Below are positions 35,761 to 43,819 of a DNA stretch of 64,000 nt, in pieces. The DNA is from CAYLMG01 sp964464635 (GTDB lineage: Bacteria; Planctomycetota; Phycisphaerae; Sedimentisphaerales; Anaerobacaceae), in NCBI GenBank assembly GCA_964464635.1, contig CAYXGT010000001.1, positions 1 to 64,000 of the forward strand, in the 5' to 3' direction. A model generated the notes under the pieces. The model did no database searches. It was given only the letters and a program-made list of their open reading frames with translations, and was not told where the DNA came from. Each line of letters starts with the position of its first letter. The stretch's first letter is position 1. Made by a program: the position numbers and the translations under genes.

Positions 35761-35827
35761 GAAATTATAGGGTGACATTAAAATTATAGGAAATTTTAGG
35801 GGACGTTGGAAATTATAGGGGACGTTT
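35761..35827. repeat. Three imperfect direct repeats of a GAAATTATAGGGGACGTT-like unit
   Basis: Starting just after the SUFU-like gene: GAAATTATAGGGTGAC at 35761, AAATTATAGG with AAATTTTAGGGGACGTT at 35781-35807, and GGAAATTATAGGGGACGTTT at 35808-35827. Similar AATTATAGGGGACG strings are common in planctomycete and related genomes, sometimes beside REP-associated transposases, but none is encoded here. Too few and too irregular for a CRISPR. Confidence 0.7.
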
Positions 35828-36366
35828 ACATATTTATGTTAAAATTTACTGGCGCAATCCGCAGTAAACTTGTTTACCTTTTTTATGTCTAATATTTTCA
35901 GTGGAATCTGTGAAATCAGTGGCTAAATAATTCTCTTTGGCCTTGTTCTCTTGTGACTTTTGACATATTTCTTCGTGTTATTTCGTGTTTATTCGTGTTA
36001 ATTCGTGGTTCCAAAATCTGTTTAATCAGTGAAATTAGCGATTAAATAATTATTTTTCCATTGTATTTATCGCCTTAATTGGTATGATACTGCTGTGTGT
36101 TAGAAAACACACGTAACGCGGAGGTCCGCACGTTTCTAAACAGCCCGCCCTGAGCAATGTCGAATGGGCAGTTCAAGTCAGATATTATTTCGTAAGTCTA
36201 TTTATGCAAGGAACTTATAGATGTCAAATAATCGCGAGACACTAGAAACGTGTATCCAGCATCAGGGGTCTAAAATCGGTAAACTAATTAACAAATTCAC
36301 CAATTCACCAATTAACTTTCAAAACCCACCTCTACATTTGTCGAGAGAGCTCTACAAATCAAACCT
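35828..36366. other. Repeat-rich non-coding zone before the receiver/groESL genes
   Basis: About 540 bp with no supported gene. It holds near-repeats of TTCGTGTTA / TTCGTGTTTA / TTCGTGTTAATTCGTGG (about 35966-36010), two similar AATCAGTG-containing stretches (about 35908 and 36022), a hairpin GTGTGTT/AACACAC (about 36096-36113), a small hairpin GCGGAGGTCCGC (about 36117-36128), and a GCCCGCCCTGAGCAATGTCG-type repeat (about 36143-36168) whose GCCC/GGGC ends pair. The frame from 36221 is not a convincing start. This zone is where the strand composition changes from C-rich to G-rich. Confidence 0.6.
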
Positions 36367-36374
36367 TTTTATGC

Positions 36375-36524
36375 AAAACGAACCCAATTTTAAAATTGAC
36401 CAGATTGACGCAAGTGCTTACTATAGAAATGGTTATGGCATTTTCAAGCTTCTTTTCCGCCGAAATAACGAAGCCAAACGAACCCAAAACGAACCCAATT
36501 TTAGCCCAAAATTGGGTTCGTTTT
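36375..36524. repeat. Palindromic repeat with CGAACCCAATTTT arms
   Basis: A perfect 17-bp stem, AAAACGAACCCAATTTT at 36486-36502 and its complement at 36508-36524, with a 5-nt AGCCC loop. The same 17-bp arm occurs alone at 36375-36391. In the forward frame the arms read QNEPNF, a peptide that recurs in conceptual translations from this group of bacteria, showing that apparent coding here is repeat-derived. Confidence 0.8.
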
Positions 36525-36683
36525 TCCAATATTGGCTTTGTATCAATGGCAGGGCCGACCTAAGTACAAACTGTCGGAATGGCAGTGAAATGGGGATTTT
36601 GGCAGGGAGGGTTGATGGAAGCATATTTTATAAGACCATATCAGGTAAGCAGTTAGCAGAAGAACGCCCCGCAAAAAAGGCGT

Positions 36684-36698
36684 TGGCACAAAATTTGC
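36684..36698 (+). promoter_or_regulatory. Sigma-54-type promoter before the receiver-like gene and groESL
   Basis: TGGCAC (36684-36689), 5 bp, TTGC (36695-36698) matches the -24/-12 consensus TGGCACN5TTGC in all ten fixed positions. The transcription start would fall near 36709, 25 bp before the ATG at 36734. It is a motif match only; no activator gene is visible, and an RpoN gene is not in the window. Confidence 0.6.
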
Positions 36699-36733
36699 GT
36701 ATCTGCAGGTGGTTATTATACAGGATTCATGTT

Positions 36734-37141
36734 ATGGCTGGCGGATTATTAGAACCTCAGGATATAAACGTGCTCGCAAGCGCAGCGGACTGGGCATGGC
36801 CTGAAGCGCTGCACGATATATTCGAGCCCAGAGGCGTGACGCTGATGGTGGCGGGCAGCGCAGATGAGTTCGTTAACGTGCTAAGGCAAAGACGGATTCA
36901 CGCGGCAATAATAGATATCGACTGCGAGACGGGCGGGCTGACAACGATAAGAATAATTAAAATGGATTACCCGCGGCTGCCCTGCCTTCTGCTGAAAGCG
37001 ATGGCGGATGAGCAGCTTCTGGGAAAGGCGCTGGAGCTGGACGTCTTCAGCGTCCTGGATAAGCCGATAGATATGGCTGTTCTGCAGCAGCAGTTGAACA
37101 GGCTGTTTATTAAGCGCTATGATAGTAATATTTTTGCATAG
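36734..37141 (+). CDS. Degenerate response-regulator receiver protein
   Basis: A 135-residue single receiver domain. The start at 36734 (MAGGLLEPQDINVL) is chosen because the 171 codons before it are repeat-derived and a sigma-54-like promoter lies 36 bp upstream. A phosphoacceptor-like Asp is present (AAIIDIDCETGG) and the conserved Lys (VLDKPID), but the acidic pair after the first strand is missing (INVLASAADWAW) and the Thr/Ser switch is replaced (CLLLKAMA). It may therefore not be phosphorylated normally. There is no output domain. groES follows by 73 bp in the same direction, suggesting a link with chaperonin expression. Confidence 0.72.
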   Translation: MAGGLLEPQDINVLASAADWAWPEALHDIFEPRGVTLMVAGSADEFVNVLRQRRIHAAIIDIDCETGGLTTIRIIKMDYPRLPCLLLKAMADEQLLGKALELDVFSVLDKPIDMAVLQQQLNRLFIKRYDSNIFA

Positions 37142-37214
37142 CGTAAGGCGGGTATAAGTATTATTATCTTTAAGAAGTTATTTATACAGGTGTAAGGAAA
37201 GGAGTAGTAAGAAT

Positions 37215-37502
37215 ATGAAGATACGGCCATTAGGTGATAAAGTTCTGGTACAGCGGGTAGAGGCGGAGAACAAGACGGCTGGTGGTATTGTGCTGCCGGA
37301 CACGGCAAAAGAAAAACCGCAAAGAGGAAAAGTCGTAAGCGTCGGGGACGGCAAGGTTACCGAGGACGGCACGAAGCAGAAGATGCAGGTCAAAAAGGGT
37401 GATATGGTTCTGTTCACCAGCTATGCCGGAACGGAGATAAAAATTGAGGGCAAAGAATACCTGATTATGAGCGAGCCGGATATTATGGCGATTATAGAAT
37501 AA
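37215..37502 (+). CDS. groS: Co-chaperonin GroES
   Basis: The 95-residue lid of the GroEL chamber. It begins IRPLGDKVLVQR, has the mobile loop around ENKTAGGIVLPDTAKEKP and the GDMVLFTSYAGTEIKIEGKE strand pattern. The length is normal. AAAGGAGTAGT precedes the ATG. It is followed by groEL after 58 bp, the usual order. No CIRCE (TTAGCACTC-N9-GAGTGCTAA) was seen in the gap upstream, so regulation by HrcA is not supported here. Confidence 0.97.
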   Translation: MKIRPLGDKVLVQRVEAENKTAGGIVLPDTAKEKPQRGKVVSVGDGKVTEDGTKQKMQVKKGDMVLFTSYAGTEIKIEGKEYLIMSEPDIMAIIE

Positions 37503-37560
37503 GGCAGGCGGGTTAATTGATGACGAAAGAAAAATTTAAGTATAAAAGGAGATAAGAAGA

Positions 37561-39189
37561 ATGGCAGCGAAAAAGATAGCATACGGCAGTGACGCGAGAG
37601 CAGCGATACTCAAGGGCGTAGAGAAACTGGCACAGGCGGTGAAGATTACGTTGGGGCCTTGCGGCAGGAACGTGGTTTTGGAAAAATCCTACGGCTCGCC
37701 CACGGTTACCAAAGACGGTGTCACGGTAGCCAAGGAGATTGAGCTCGAGGATTCATACGAAAATATGGGGGCCCAGATGGTAAAAGAGGTTGCGAGCAAG
37801 ACATCGACAGTAGCAGGTGACGGGACGACAACAGCAACTATACTGGCAGAGAGCATTTTCAAAGAAGGTCTGAAAAATATTACGGCAGGCGCAAACCCGA
37901 TGCAGGTCAAACGAGGGATTGACAAGGCGGTGGAATCAATAGTCGAACAGCTTAAAAAGATAAGCATACCGGTGAAATCGAGCAGGCAGATAGAGCAGGT
38001 TGCGACGTGCTCGGCAAACCAGGATGTAGAGATAGGCAGCAAACTCGCAGAGGCGATGGATAAGGTCGGCAAGGACGGTGTGATTACGGTGGAAGAAGGA
38101 CAATCGCTCGAGACGACGGTCGAACTGGTCGAGGGTATGCAGTTCGATAAGGGCTATCTTAGCCCGCACTTTATTAACAACATGGAGAATATGACGGTCG
38201 TGCTGGAGAAGCCTTATATTCTAATTCACGAAAAGAAGATAAGCTCGGTGAAGTCATTAGTGCCGGTGTTAGAAAAGGTTGCCAAGCAGGGTAAACCTCT
38301 GCTTATTATTGCCGAGGACATCGAGGGCGAGGCCCTGGCGACGTTAGTGGTTAATAAGCTTCGCGGTGTTCTGCAGGCGGCGGCGGTCAAGGCGCCGGGA
38401 TTCGGTGACAGGCGCAAGGCGATGCTCGGTGACATAGGTGTACTGACCGGCGGTGAGGCGATATTCGAGGATTTGGGACTGCAGCTTGAGAATATCGAAT
38501 TAGGACAGCTCGGCAGGGCAAAGCGAGTGACAATTGATAAGGACACCACGACGATTATAGAAGGCGGGGGCGAGACGGCGGAGATTAAGGGCAGGATTGA
38601 GCAGCTAAAGACGGAGATAGATAAATCCACGAGCGAATATGATACGGAGAAGCTGCAGGAGCGGCTTGCGAAGCTTTCGGGCGGTGTCGCACAGATTAAC
38701 GTCGGGGCTGCGACCGAAGCTGAGATGAAAGAGAAAAAGGCGCGTGTCGAGGATGCTCTTCATGCGTGCCGGGCCGCCGTAGAGGAAGGGATACTGCCGG
38801 GAGGTGGAGTGTCGATGCTGAGGATTCTCGGCTCGCTCGATAAGATAAAATGCACAGGCGATGAGAAAATCGGAGTGGAAATTGTCAAAAGAGCGGTCGT
38901 CGCACCCATAAAGCAGATAGCTGCTAACGCCGGTCTTGACGGCTCGATAGTGGCACAGAAGGTAATAGAAAGCAGTGAAACGAATTTCGGCTACGATGCA
39001 ATCCGCAAAAAATACGGTGACATGGTCGAGTTCGGAGTGATAGTTCCGACGAAGGTCGAAAGGGCGGCACTGCAGAACGGTGCGTCGATTGCGTCACTGC
39101 TGCTGACCACGGATGCGATAGTCAGCGAGATTCCCGAGAAAAAGCAGAGTCCTGCAGCAGGTATGCCGCCAGGCGGCGGGATGTACTAA
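37561..39189 (+). CDS. groL: Chaperonin GroEL
   Basis: The 542-residue ATP-driven folding chamber subunit. Landmarks: KITLGPCGRNVVLEKSYGSP (one Cys in the usual LGPKGRNV), VTKDGVTVAKEIEL, AGDGTTTATILA (with Asp of the ATP site), the apical-domain segments, and EGILPGGGVSMLR. The C-terminus ends PPGGGMY, a short form of the GGM tail. AAAGGAGATAAG precedes the ATG. Length and domain order are normal. It is strongly G-rich on the coding strand. Confidence 0.97.
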   Translation: MAAKKIAYGSDARAAILKGVEKLAQAVKITLGPCGRNVVLEKSYGSPTVTKDGVTVAKEIELEDSYENMGAQMVKEVASKTSTVAGDGTTTATILAESIFKEGLKNITAGANPMQVKRGIDKAVESIVEQLKKISIPVKSSRQIEQVATCSANQDVEIGSKLAEAMDKVGKDGVITVEEGQSLETTVELVEGMQFDKGYLSPHFINNMENMTVVLEKPYILIHEKKISSVKSLVPVLEKVAKQGKPLLIIAEDIEGEALATLVVNKLRGVLQAAAVKAPGFGDRRKAMLGDIGVLTGGEAIFEDLGLQLENIELGQLGRAKRVTIDKDTTTIIEGGGETAEIKGRIEQLKTEIDKSTSEYDTEKLQERLAKLSGGVAQINVGAATEAEMKEKKARVEDALHACRAAVEEGILPGGGVSMLRILGSLDKIKCTGDEKIGVEIVKRAVVAPIKQIAANAGLDGSIVAQKVIESSETNFGYDAIRKKYGDMVEFGVIVPTKVERAALQNGASIASLLLTTDAIVSEIPEKKQSPAAGMPPGGGMY

Positions 39190-39258
39190 TTTAGTTGCTG
39201 GTCGCTCGTGGTCAGTAAAAAAATGGTTGATTTAAGAAAGTAAGTTATAGCGATTTTT

Positions 39259-39286
39259 GGGACGGCCGAGAGGAATCGGCCGTTCC
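39259..39286. terminator. Hairpin after groEL
   Basis: A stem of up to 11 pairs built on ACGGCCGA / TCGGCCGT with a GAGGAA loop, 70 bp after the groEL stop. No T-run follows, so it may protect the 3' end or weaken read-through and is not a certain terminator. Confidence 0.45.
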
Positions 39287-39305
39287 AATTATTAGGAAGA
39301 TAAAG

Positions 39306-39596
39306 ATGAGTTTTAAGTTTTATACAAGTATGCTTTCGCTGGCATCGAGGCGGATGGCAGCGGGGATTTTTATTGTCGGGATGCTGCTGACGGGTTTTGG
39401 TTTTCTGATTTATCTTCTGCCGAAACTTTTTGCAACTCTGGCGGCACTGTTTTTTTTCTTTCTCGGAGCATGTTGTATCGTGATGGGAATAAAGATTTTA
39501 TGGGCACAGCACAAGTTTAACAAAATGAGTATGGACAATGGAAGCGATTACCGGCAGAACGTTCGGATACGCGCCGAAGATGATTATGAACAGTGA
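39306..39596 (+). CDS. Small two-helix membrane protein of unknown function
   Basis: A 96-residue protein with two adjacent membrane helices (about 18-37 and 42-63) and a polar C-terminal tail (about 66-96) rich in Asp, Asn and Arg. No family recognised. TTAGGAAGATAAAG lies just before the ATG, a fair ribosome-binding site. It sits between groEL and rnr on the same strand. Confidence 0.6.
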   Translation: MSFKFYTSMLSLASRRMAAGIFIVGMLLTGFGFLIYLLPKLFATLAALFFFFLGACCIVMGIKILWAQHKFNKMSMDNGSDYRQNVRIRAEDDYEQ

Positions 39597-39665
39597 AAAG
39601 ACGGAGGTTCGGGGGATTATATTTGTGATTGAGAGCAGCTCAGGCGAGGGGTATAATCTGAATTG

Positions 39666-41870
39666 ATGCTGGAAAGTTTTAAGAAACAAATACTTAAGTA
39701 TTTAAGTCACAGCGAATACCGGCCTGTAAAGCTGACGAAACTTGCCAAGGGGCTCGGGATAAGCGGCGAGGATTACGCCGAATTCAAGAAAGCGTTCGAG
39801 CAGCTCCGTCAATCCGGTCATATCATTATCGGCGAGAGAAGCGCGGTAGAGCTTCGGCCTCTCAAGGGACAAATCACGGGAACATTTCGAGCGAACCGTC
39901 AGGGCTTCGGATTCGTGAGTCCGCTTGTTCGCGATTCGCACGATGATTTGTTTATACCGCCCGGTGACACGGCCTCGGCGATGACGGGTGATATTGTTGC
40001 GGCGAAGGTAGTCAAGCGAGGCAGGCGCGGCGGGCAGATGCGATATACGGGTAAGGTTACAGAGATACTTCAGCGGTCAAGTAACAGGGTTGTGGGGACA
40101 TTGAGCAAGAGCAAAGAGGGCTGGATTATTCAGCCGGAAGGAAAAGGATACGTTGAGCCTGTCATCGTCGGTGATGTAAGCGCAAAGGGTGCGAGAGAAA
40201 AAGATAAGGTCGTTGTTGAGATAGTGAGCTGGCCTACAGAGAAGCATCTTGGACACGGCGTAATCGTTGAGGTGCTCGGCAGAGCGGGACAGTACGAGAC
40301 AGAGATAAACGCGATTGTTCGGCGATATCAGATACCGTCTGAATTTGACGAGTCTTGTTTGTCCGAGGCCAGGGAAGCTGCGGCGGGATTTACAAATTAT
40401 GATGAGACGGACAGAGAAGATATAACGGGCAAGGTTATCGTAACGATTGACCCGCCGGATGCGAAGGATTTTGACGATGCGATAAGTCTTGAGAAGGATG
40501 GTGGCAACAATTATGTGCTCGGAGTGCATATAGCAGATGTGAGTTTTTTTGTTGGTGAGGGGACAGCGCTCGATGAAGAAGCGAAGCAGCGCGGCAATAG
40601 TGTGTACCTGCCGGGACGGACAATAGCGATGCTGCCGGAGGTTTTGAGTAACGGGATATGCTCGCTTCAACCGGGACAGAAGAGGTTCGTCAAAAGCGTT
40701 TATACAAGATATAACGATAAGGGAAAGGTGCTGAACAGAAAGTTTGCAAGGTCGGTTATGAATTCGCTGCAGAGGCTGACGTACGAGCAGGCGGACAAAA
40801 CGCTGAGGGGGAAAACCGGCGACGTTAAAAGCGAGGTGGTGACACTATTGAAGGATATGGAGCGTCTTAGCAGGATAATCGAGAAGCGGAGGATTAAGGA
40901 CGGGATGCTGCACCTGGATTTGCCGGAGACAGAGCTTGAGATGGATAAGAACGGCAGGGTTGTAGATGCGCATCCTGCTGATACGAGCTACCCGCATACG
41001 ATAATCGAGATGTTTATGGTCGAGGCTAACGAGGCGGTGGCAGCACTTTTAGACAGTTTGAATGTTGCGTTTATGCGGCGGATTCACCCTGAGCCGGATG
41101 CGATGAGTATGAAAGAATTGGCGAGACTTTTACGGACGCTTGGTTTCAATTTTCCGAAATCTGGCGGCCGAGCTGATATACAGGCTTTGCTGGAATCGGT
41201 CAGGGGTACTGATGCGAGTGTTGCGGTGAATTTACTCGTTTTGAGAAGTTTTGAAAAGGCTGTCTATTCGCCGAGAAATGTCGGTCATTACGCGCTTGCG
41301 TCGAGGCACTATTGTCACTTTACCAGCCCGATACGGCGATATGCGGATTTGCTTGTTCACAGGCTTCTGGATGATTACCTCGAGGGTAAAACTTTGCCGA
41401 AGGGACAGGAGCAGGGTTTAGCGGAAGCCGGAAAGCATATAACATTTACAGAGCAGAGGGCGGAAGATGCCGAGGAGGAATTGAAGACGGTTTTGATTCT
41501 GCAGATGCTCAGCGAACATATCGGCGAAGAGCTGGATGGTGTCGTTACGGGACTGGCGAATTTCGGTGTATTTGTTCAGAGCAAAAAGTTCGGGATTGAA
41601 GGATTGATTTCCACCGAGCAGTTAGGCGGCGGATGGGATTATTATCCCAAAAGTCACTGCTTCGCTGAGCAGGGTTCGGAAGCGACTTTGCGGCTTGGAC
41701 AGGGGATTAAGACGAGGATAGTTTCGGTGAACCTGGCTGCAAGACAATTGAATCTCGTACCGGCTGAGCCTTTGGGCAAGGCTGCTGCAAAAGGCAGAGG
41801 CAAAAGAAAAGAAAAAGGCACAAAGAAAAGAAGTGCAAGGAAAAGAAAGAGAGGCGGTAAATACAGATGA
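39666..41870 (+). CDS. rnr: Ribonuclease R
   Basis: A processive 3'-to-5' exoribonuclease that degrades structured RNA. The 734-residue protein has an N-terminal winged-helix domain (about 1-65), cold-shock-like RNA-binding domains (about 70-230), the RNB catalytic domain starting TIDPPDAKDFDDAIS (magnesium-binding aspartates from residue 262), HYALASRHYCHFTSPIRRYADL, and an S1 domain (about 615-695, GEELDGVVTGLANFGVFVQ). The tail is lysine/arginine-rich (KRKEKGTKKRSARKRKRGGK). An ATG at 39666 is preferred over the TTG one codon earlier. Overall length is close to other RNase R proteins. Confidence 0.94.
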   Translation: MLESFKKQILKYLSHSEYRPVKLTKLAKGLGISGEDYAEFKKAFEQLRQSGHIIIGERSAVELRPLKGQITGTFRANRQGFGFVSPLVRDSHDDLFIPPGDTASAMTGDIVAAKVVKRGRRGGQMRYTGKVTEILQRSSNRVVGTLSKSKEGWIIQPEGKGYVEPVIVGDVSAKGAREKDKVVVEIVSWPTEKHLGHGVIVEVLGRAGQYETEINAIVRRYQIPSEFDESCLSEAREAAAGFTNYDETDREDITGKVIVTIDPPDAKDFDDAISLEKDGGNNYVLGVHIADVSFFVGEGTALDEEAKQRGNSVYLPGRTIAMLPEVLSNGICSLQPGQKRFVKSVYTRYNDKGKVLNRKFARSVMNSLQRLTYEQADKTLRGKTGDVKSEVVTLLKDMERLSRIIEKRRIKDGMLHLDLPETELEMDKNGRVVDAHPADTSYPHTIIEMFMVEANEAVAALLDSLNVAFMRRIHPEPDAMSMKELARLLRTLGFNFPKSGGRADIQALLESVRGTDASVAVNLLVLRSFEKAVYSPRNVGHYALASRHYCHFTSPIRRYADLLVHRLLDDYLEGKTLPKGQEQGLAEAGKHITFTEQRAEDAEEELKTVLILQMLSEHIGEELDGVVTGLANFGVFVQSKKFGIEGLISTEQLGGGWDYYPKSHCFAEQGSEATLRLGQGIKTRIVSVNLAARQLNLVPAEPLGKAAAKGRGKRKEKGTKKRSARKRKRGGKYR

Positions 41871-41957
41871 GATTATGCAAACGATGAATTTTATGAAGCA
41901 ATTTTAGCAATGTTTTAATTGATGAGATTATATGGTAAGAAGTACACACCTCTGTTA

Positions 41958-42239
41958 TTAAAATTTAACTCTTTCAAAATATTTATAGAAATTTTTGCGG
42001 TCGCCGATATGAATAACAAGAACCAATAATTTATTATTTATTACTGTATAAGCTATTCGATAGTCTCCTGAGCGTATACGCCAAATATCTTTTTGATTTT
42101 TTATGAGGATTGCGTTAGAGGGGTATGGATCAGTGGCAAGATTGTCAATTTTCTTTGCAATTTGCTTTTTATGTTTCGTAGGCAAACTATCAAGAAAATC
42201 TAAAGACTTTTTATCTATCTCAATCTTATAAACTGTCAA
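41958..42239 (-). CDS. RelE/ParE-family toxin
   Basis: A 93-residue toxin of a type II toxin-antitoxin pair. The fold pattern is clear: YKIEIDKKSLDFLDSLP, KKIDNLATDP, IWRIRSGDYRIAYTVINNKLLVLVIHIGDRKNFYK. The basic residues and the terminal GDRKNFYK motif are those of RelE-like mRNA interferases that cut ribosome-bound mRNA. Its ATG directly abuts the antitoxin stop codon, so the two are translationally linked. Confidence 0.9.
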   Translation of the reverse strand: MTVYKIEIDKKSLDFLDSLPTKHKKQIAKKIDNLATDPYPSNAILIKNQKDIWRIRSGDYRIAYTVINNKLLVLVIHIGDRKNFYKYFERVKF

Positions 42240-42485
42240 TTACAAACCAAGCTCCTTCTTAGCCTTTTCCCAAGGCACAAAGTCGTTCCTTTTTAGCGCT
42301 TCGCGTGCCATTTCTAAATCTATTTTGTCTTCAAGAAACTCTAAAAGTTTTAAATCGTCAATAGAAACAATAGCAAAATACGGTTTTCTATGATTTTCCA
42401 CCCCTATACGCTCTCCGCGATATGCCACCTTTGCCCCTATATCGTGTAATTGATTACGTAACTCACTCACAGATATCATAGTCAT
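42240..42485 (-). CDS. Phd/YefM-family antitoxin
   Basis: An antitoxin of 81 residues with the Phd/YefM pattern: MISVSELRNQLHDIGAKVAYRGERIGV, then KPYFAIVSIDDLKLLEFLED and an acidic helical C-terminus that should wrap the toxin. The ATG at 42485 is preferred because AAGGAG (minus strand of 42494-42499) lies 8 bp before it; the ATG at 42491 would leave only 2 bp. It should neutralise the adjacent RelE-like toxin and repress the shared promoter. Confidence 0.88.
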   Translation of the reverse strand: MTMISVSELRNQLHDIGAKVAYRGERIGVENHRKPYFAIVSIDDLKLLEFLEDKIDLEMAREALKRNDFVPWEKAKKELGL

Positions 42486-42536
42486 TCTCATCGCTCCTTA
42501 TTTTGCACAATTCTTACATATTGTCTTTTCGTCTAA

Positions 42537-42565
42537 ATTGTACAAAATGTTCACAAAAAAGTCAA
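42537..42565 (-). promoter_or_regulatory. Promoter/operator of the toxin-antitoxin operon
   Basis: On the minus strand TTGACT, 17 bp, TACAAT, about 50 bp before the antitoxin start. The palindrome TTGTACAA (42538-42545) overlaps the -10 and suits autorepression by the antitoxin-toxin complex. Confidence 0.6.
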
Positions 42566-43003
42566 GTAAAAATTAATTAAATTTTGAGAAATTGCAAACT
42601 ATGATTACCATAAGTTCTTGTTATCTGGGCACTTATAAAAATACGACTTTACATGACTTTACATTATTTTGTCGAGTTTAGAGTTTAGAGGCTTGATATT
42701 GGCCTGAATTTGGGCATTTCGACCAATTTTTTATCGATGTAAAGTAAAGTTATGAAGAAAAATTTTGTTGTGTGCCAGCTTGCAGGTAGGGTGAGAACTC
42801 CCTTTTTCAGAACCTACAACTTCCGGCCTAAATCCAAAGTCCTAATTAAAATTTAGCGGCCGCGAATAACTTTCCTTTTCTATTAAGGACAAAATGATAT
42901 CACATAATTATCCGTTCGGCTACCTGCGCCGTTCCATGATGCATCCCTGTTTTCATTTGCTTCAAATCAAGCAAATTATAGCACTAACGCAGTTTTGGTT
43001 TTC
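42566..43003. other. Non-coding gap between the toxin-antitoxin pair and efp
   Basis: About 440 bp with no supported gene. It contains two ACTTTACAT copies (about 42647 and 42657), TTTAGAGTTTAGAG (about 42678), a weak stem GTAGG/CCTAC around 42786-42826 and the palindrome GCGGCCGC (about 42855). None matches an RNA family I know. It could hold the leader of a short RNA, but nothing decides it. Confidence 0.4.
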
Positions 43004-43032
43004 TTGACAACGGTGTGATTTTTTAAGATACT
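43004..43032 (+). promoter_or_regulatory. Sigma-70-type promoter of efp
   Basis: TTGACA (43004-43009), a 17-bp spacer, GATACT (43027-43032). The -35 is perfect and the spacing ideal. It lies 46 bp before the efp start. Confidence 0.65.
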
Positions 43033-43078
43033 ATTCGTTTTATAAAGATAAGTGTTTATTGTTTTTTTGGAGAATGAT

Positions 43079-43639
43079 ATGAAGGCATCCGAGATGAGTA
43101 AGGGACGGACAGTGATAATCGACAGCAAGCTGTACGCGATTGTTGACTATCAGCATGTAAAGCTGGGCAAGGGAGGAGCGGTTTACCAGACGAAGCTGAA
43201 GAGCCTTTCGGACGGTATGATACGCAATATTCGCCTCCGGTCGGAAGAGACGATTGAAGAGGCATTTCTCGATAAGAGGACTTACGAGTACCTGTATTCG
43301 GCTGGCAGCGAGCATATCCTGATGGATACGACTACGTACGACCAGATTACGCTCGACGATGAAGCGTTCGGCGACGGTCAGAAATACCTGAAGCCGAACT
43401 CGCAGCTCCAGGTGACGATGTACGAGGGCAGGGCTGTAATAGTTGAGCTTCCGAATACGGTGGATTTAGAGGTTACCCAGGCTGCGCCGGAAATAAAGGG
43501 AGCGACTGCGACGAACCAGAACAAGCCGGTAACGCTTGAGACCGGCCTTGTGATACAGGCACCGCCTTTTGTCAAGGTCGGCAACGTAATCAGGATAGAT
43601 ACACGAAGCGGCGAGTATGTTACAAGAGTGAAGAGTTGA
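43079..43639 (+). CDS. efp: Translation elongation factor P
   Basis: EF-P relieves ribosome stalling at proline runs. The 186-residue protein starts at the ATG at 43079 (TTGGAG upstream); an earlier start at 43052 would add nine residues. It has the three OB/KOW-like domains: N-terminal with the tip loop KLGKGGA (Lys31, where many EF-P proteins are modified), the central domain SEHILMDTTTYDQITL, and a C-terminal domain ending VIRIDTRSGEYVTRVKS. The usual Pro before the GKG is Leu here. No genes for the EpmA or YmfI-type modification are nearby. Confidence 0.93.
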   Translation: MKASEMSKGRTVIIDSKLYAIVDYQHVKLGKGGAVYQTKLKSLSDGMIRNIRLRSEETIEEAFLDKRTYEYLYSAGSEHILMDTTTYDQITLDDEAFGDGQKYLKPNSQLQVTMYEGRAVIVELPNTVDLEVTQAAPEIKGATATNQNKPVTLETGLVIQAPPFVKVGNVIRIDTRSGEYVTRVKS

Positions 43640-43684
43640 AATTCGAAATACGAATTGCTTTGCAGAAAAGAAACTTGTTAATTT

Positions 43685-43750
43685 GTCATTCCGCACGTGA
43701 TGCGGAATCCAGAACTACAAAAAATGGATTCCTGCCTTCGCGGGAATGAC
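43685..43750. repeat. 66-bp palindromic repeat element (inverted copy of 19890-19955)
   Basis: Begins GTCATTCC, ends GGAATGAC, with two internal hairpins around CGCACGTGATGCG and CCTGCCTTCGCGGG. Its reverse complement aligns along its whole length with 19890-19955 with few differences. It lies in the 180-bp gap between efp and secA. Confidence 0.88.
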
Positions 43751-43819
43751 AATAAAAGTGCAAATTCGAATTTCAAAAAATAAAACTTATTATAAGGCCT
43801 ATTTTGTAGAACATAAAAT

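Noticed and set aside
35761..36010. Possible CRISPR array
   Set aside because: The repeats are few, differ in length and have no regular unique spacers; no cas gene is present.
37142..37214. CIRCE heat-shock operator before groES
   Set aside because: No TTAGCACTC or GAGTGCTAA half-site is present in the gap.
42566..43003. Riboswitch or structured RNA before efp
   Set aside because: Only short weak stems; no recognisable conserved core of any riboswitch class.
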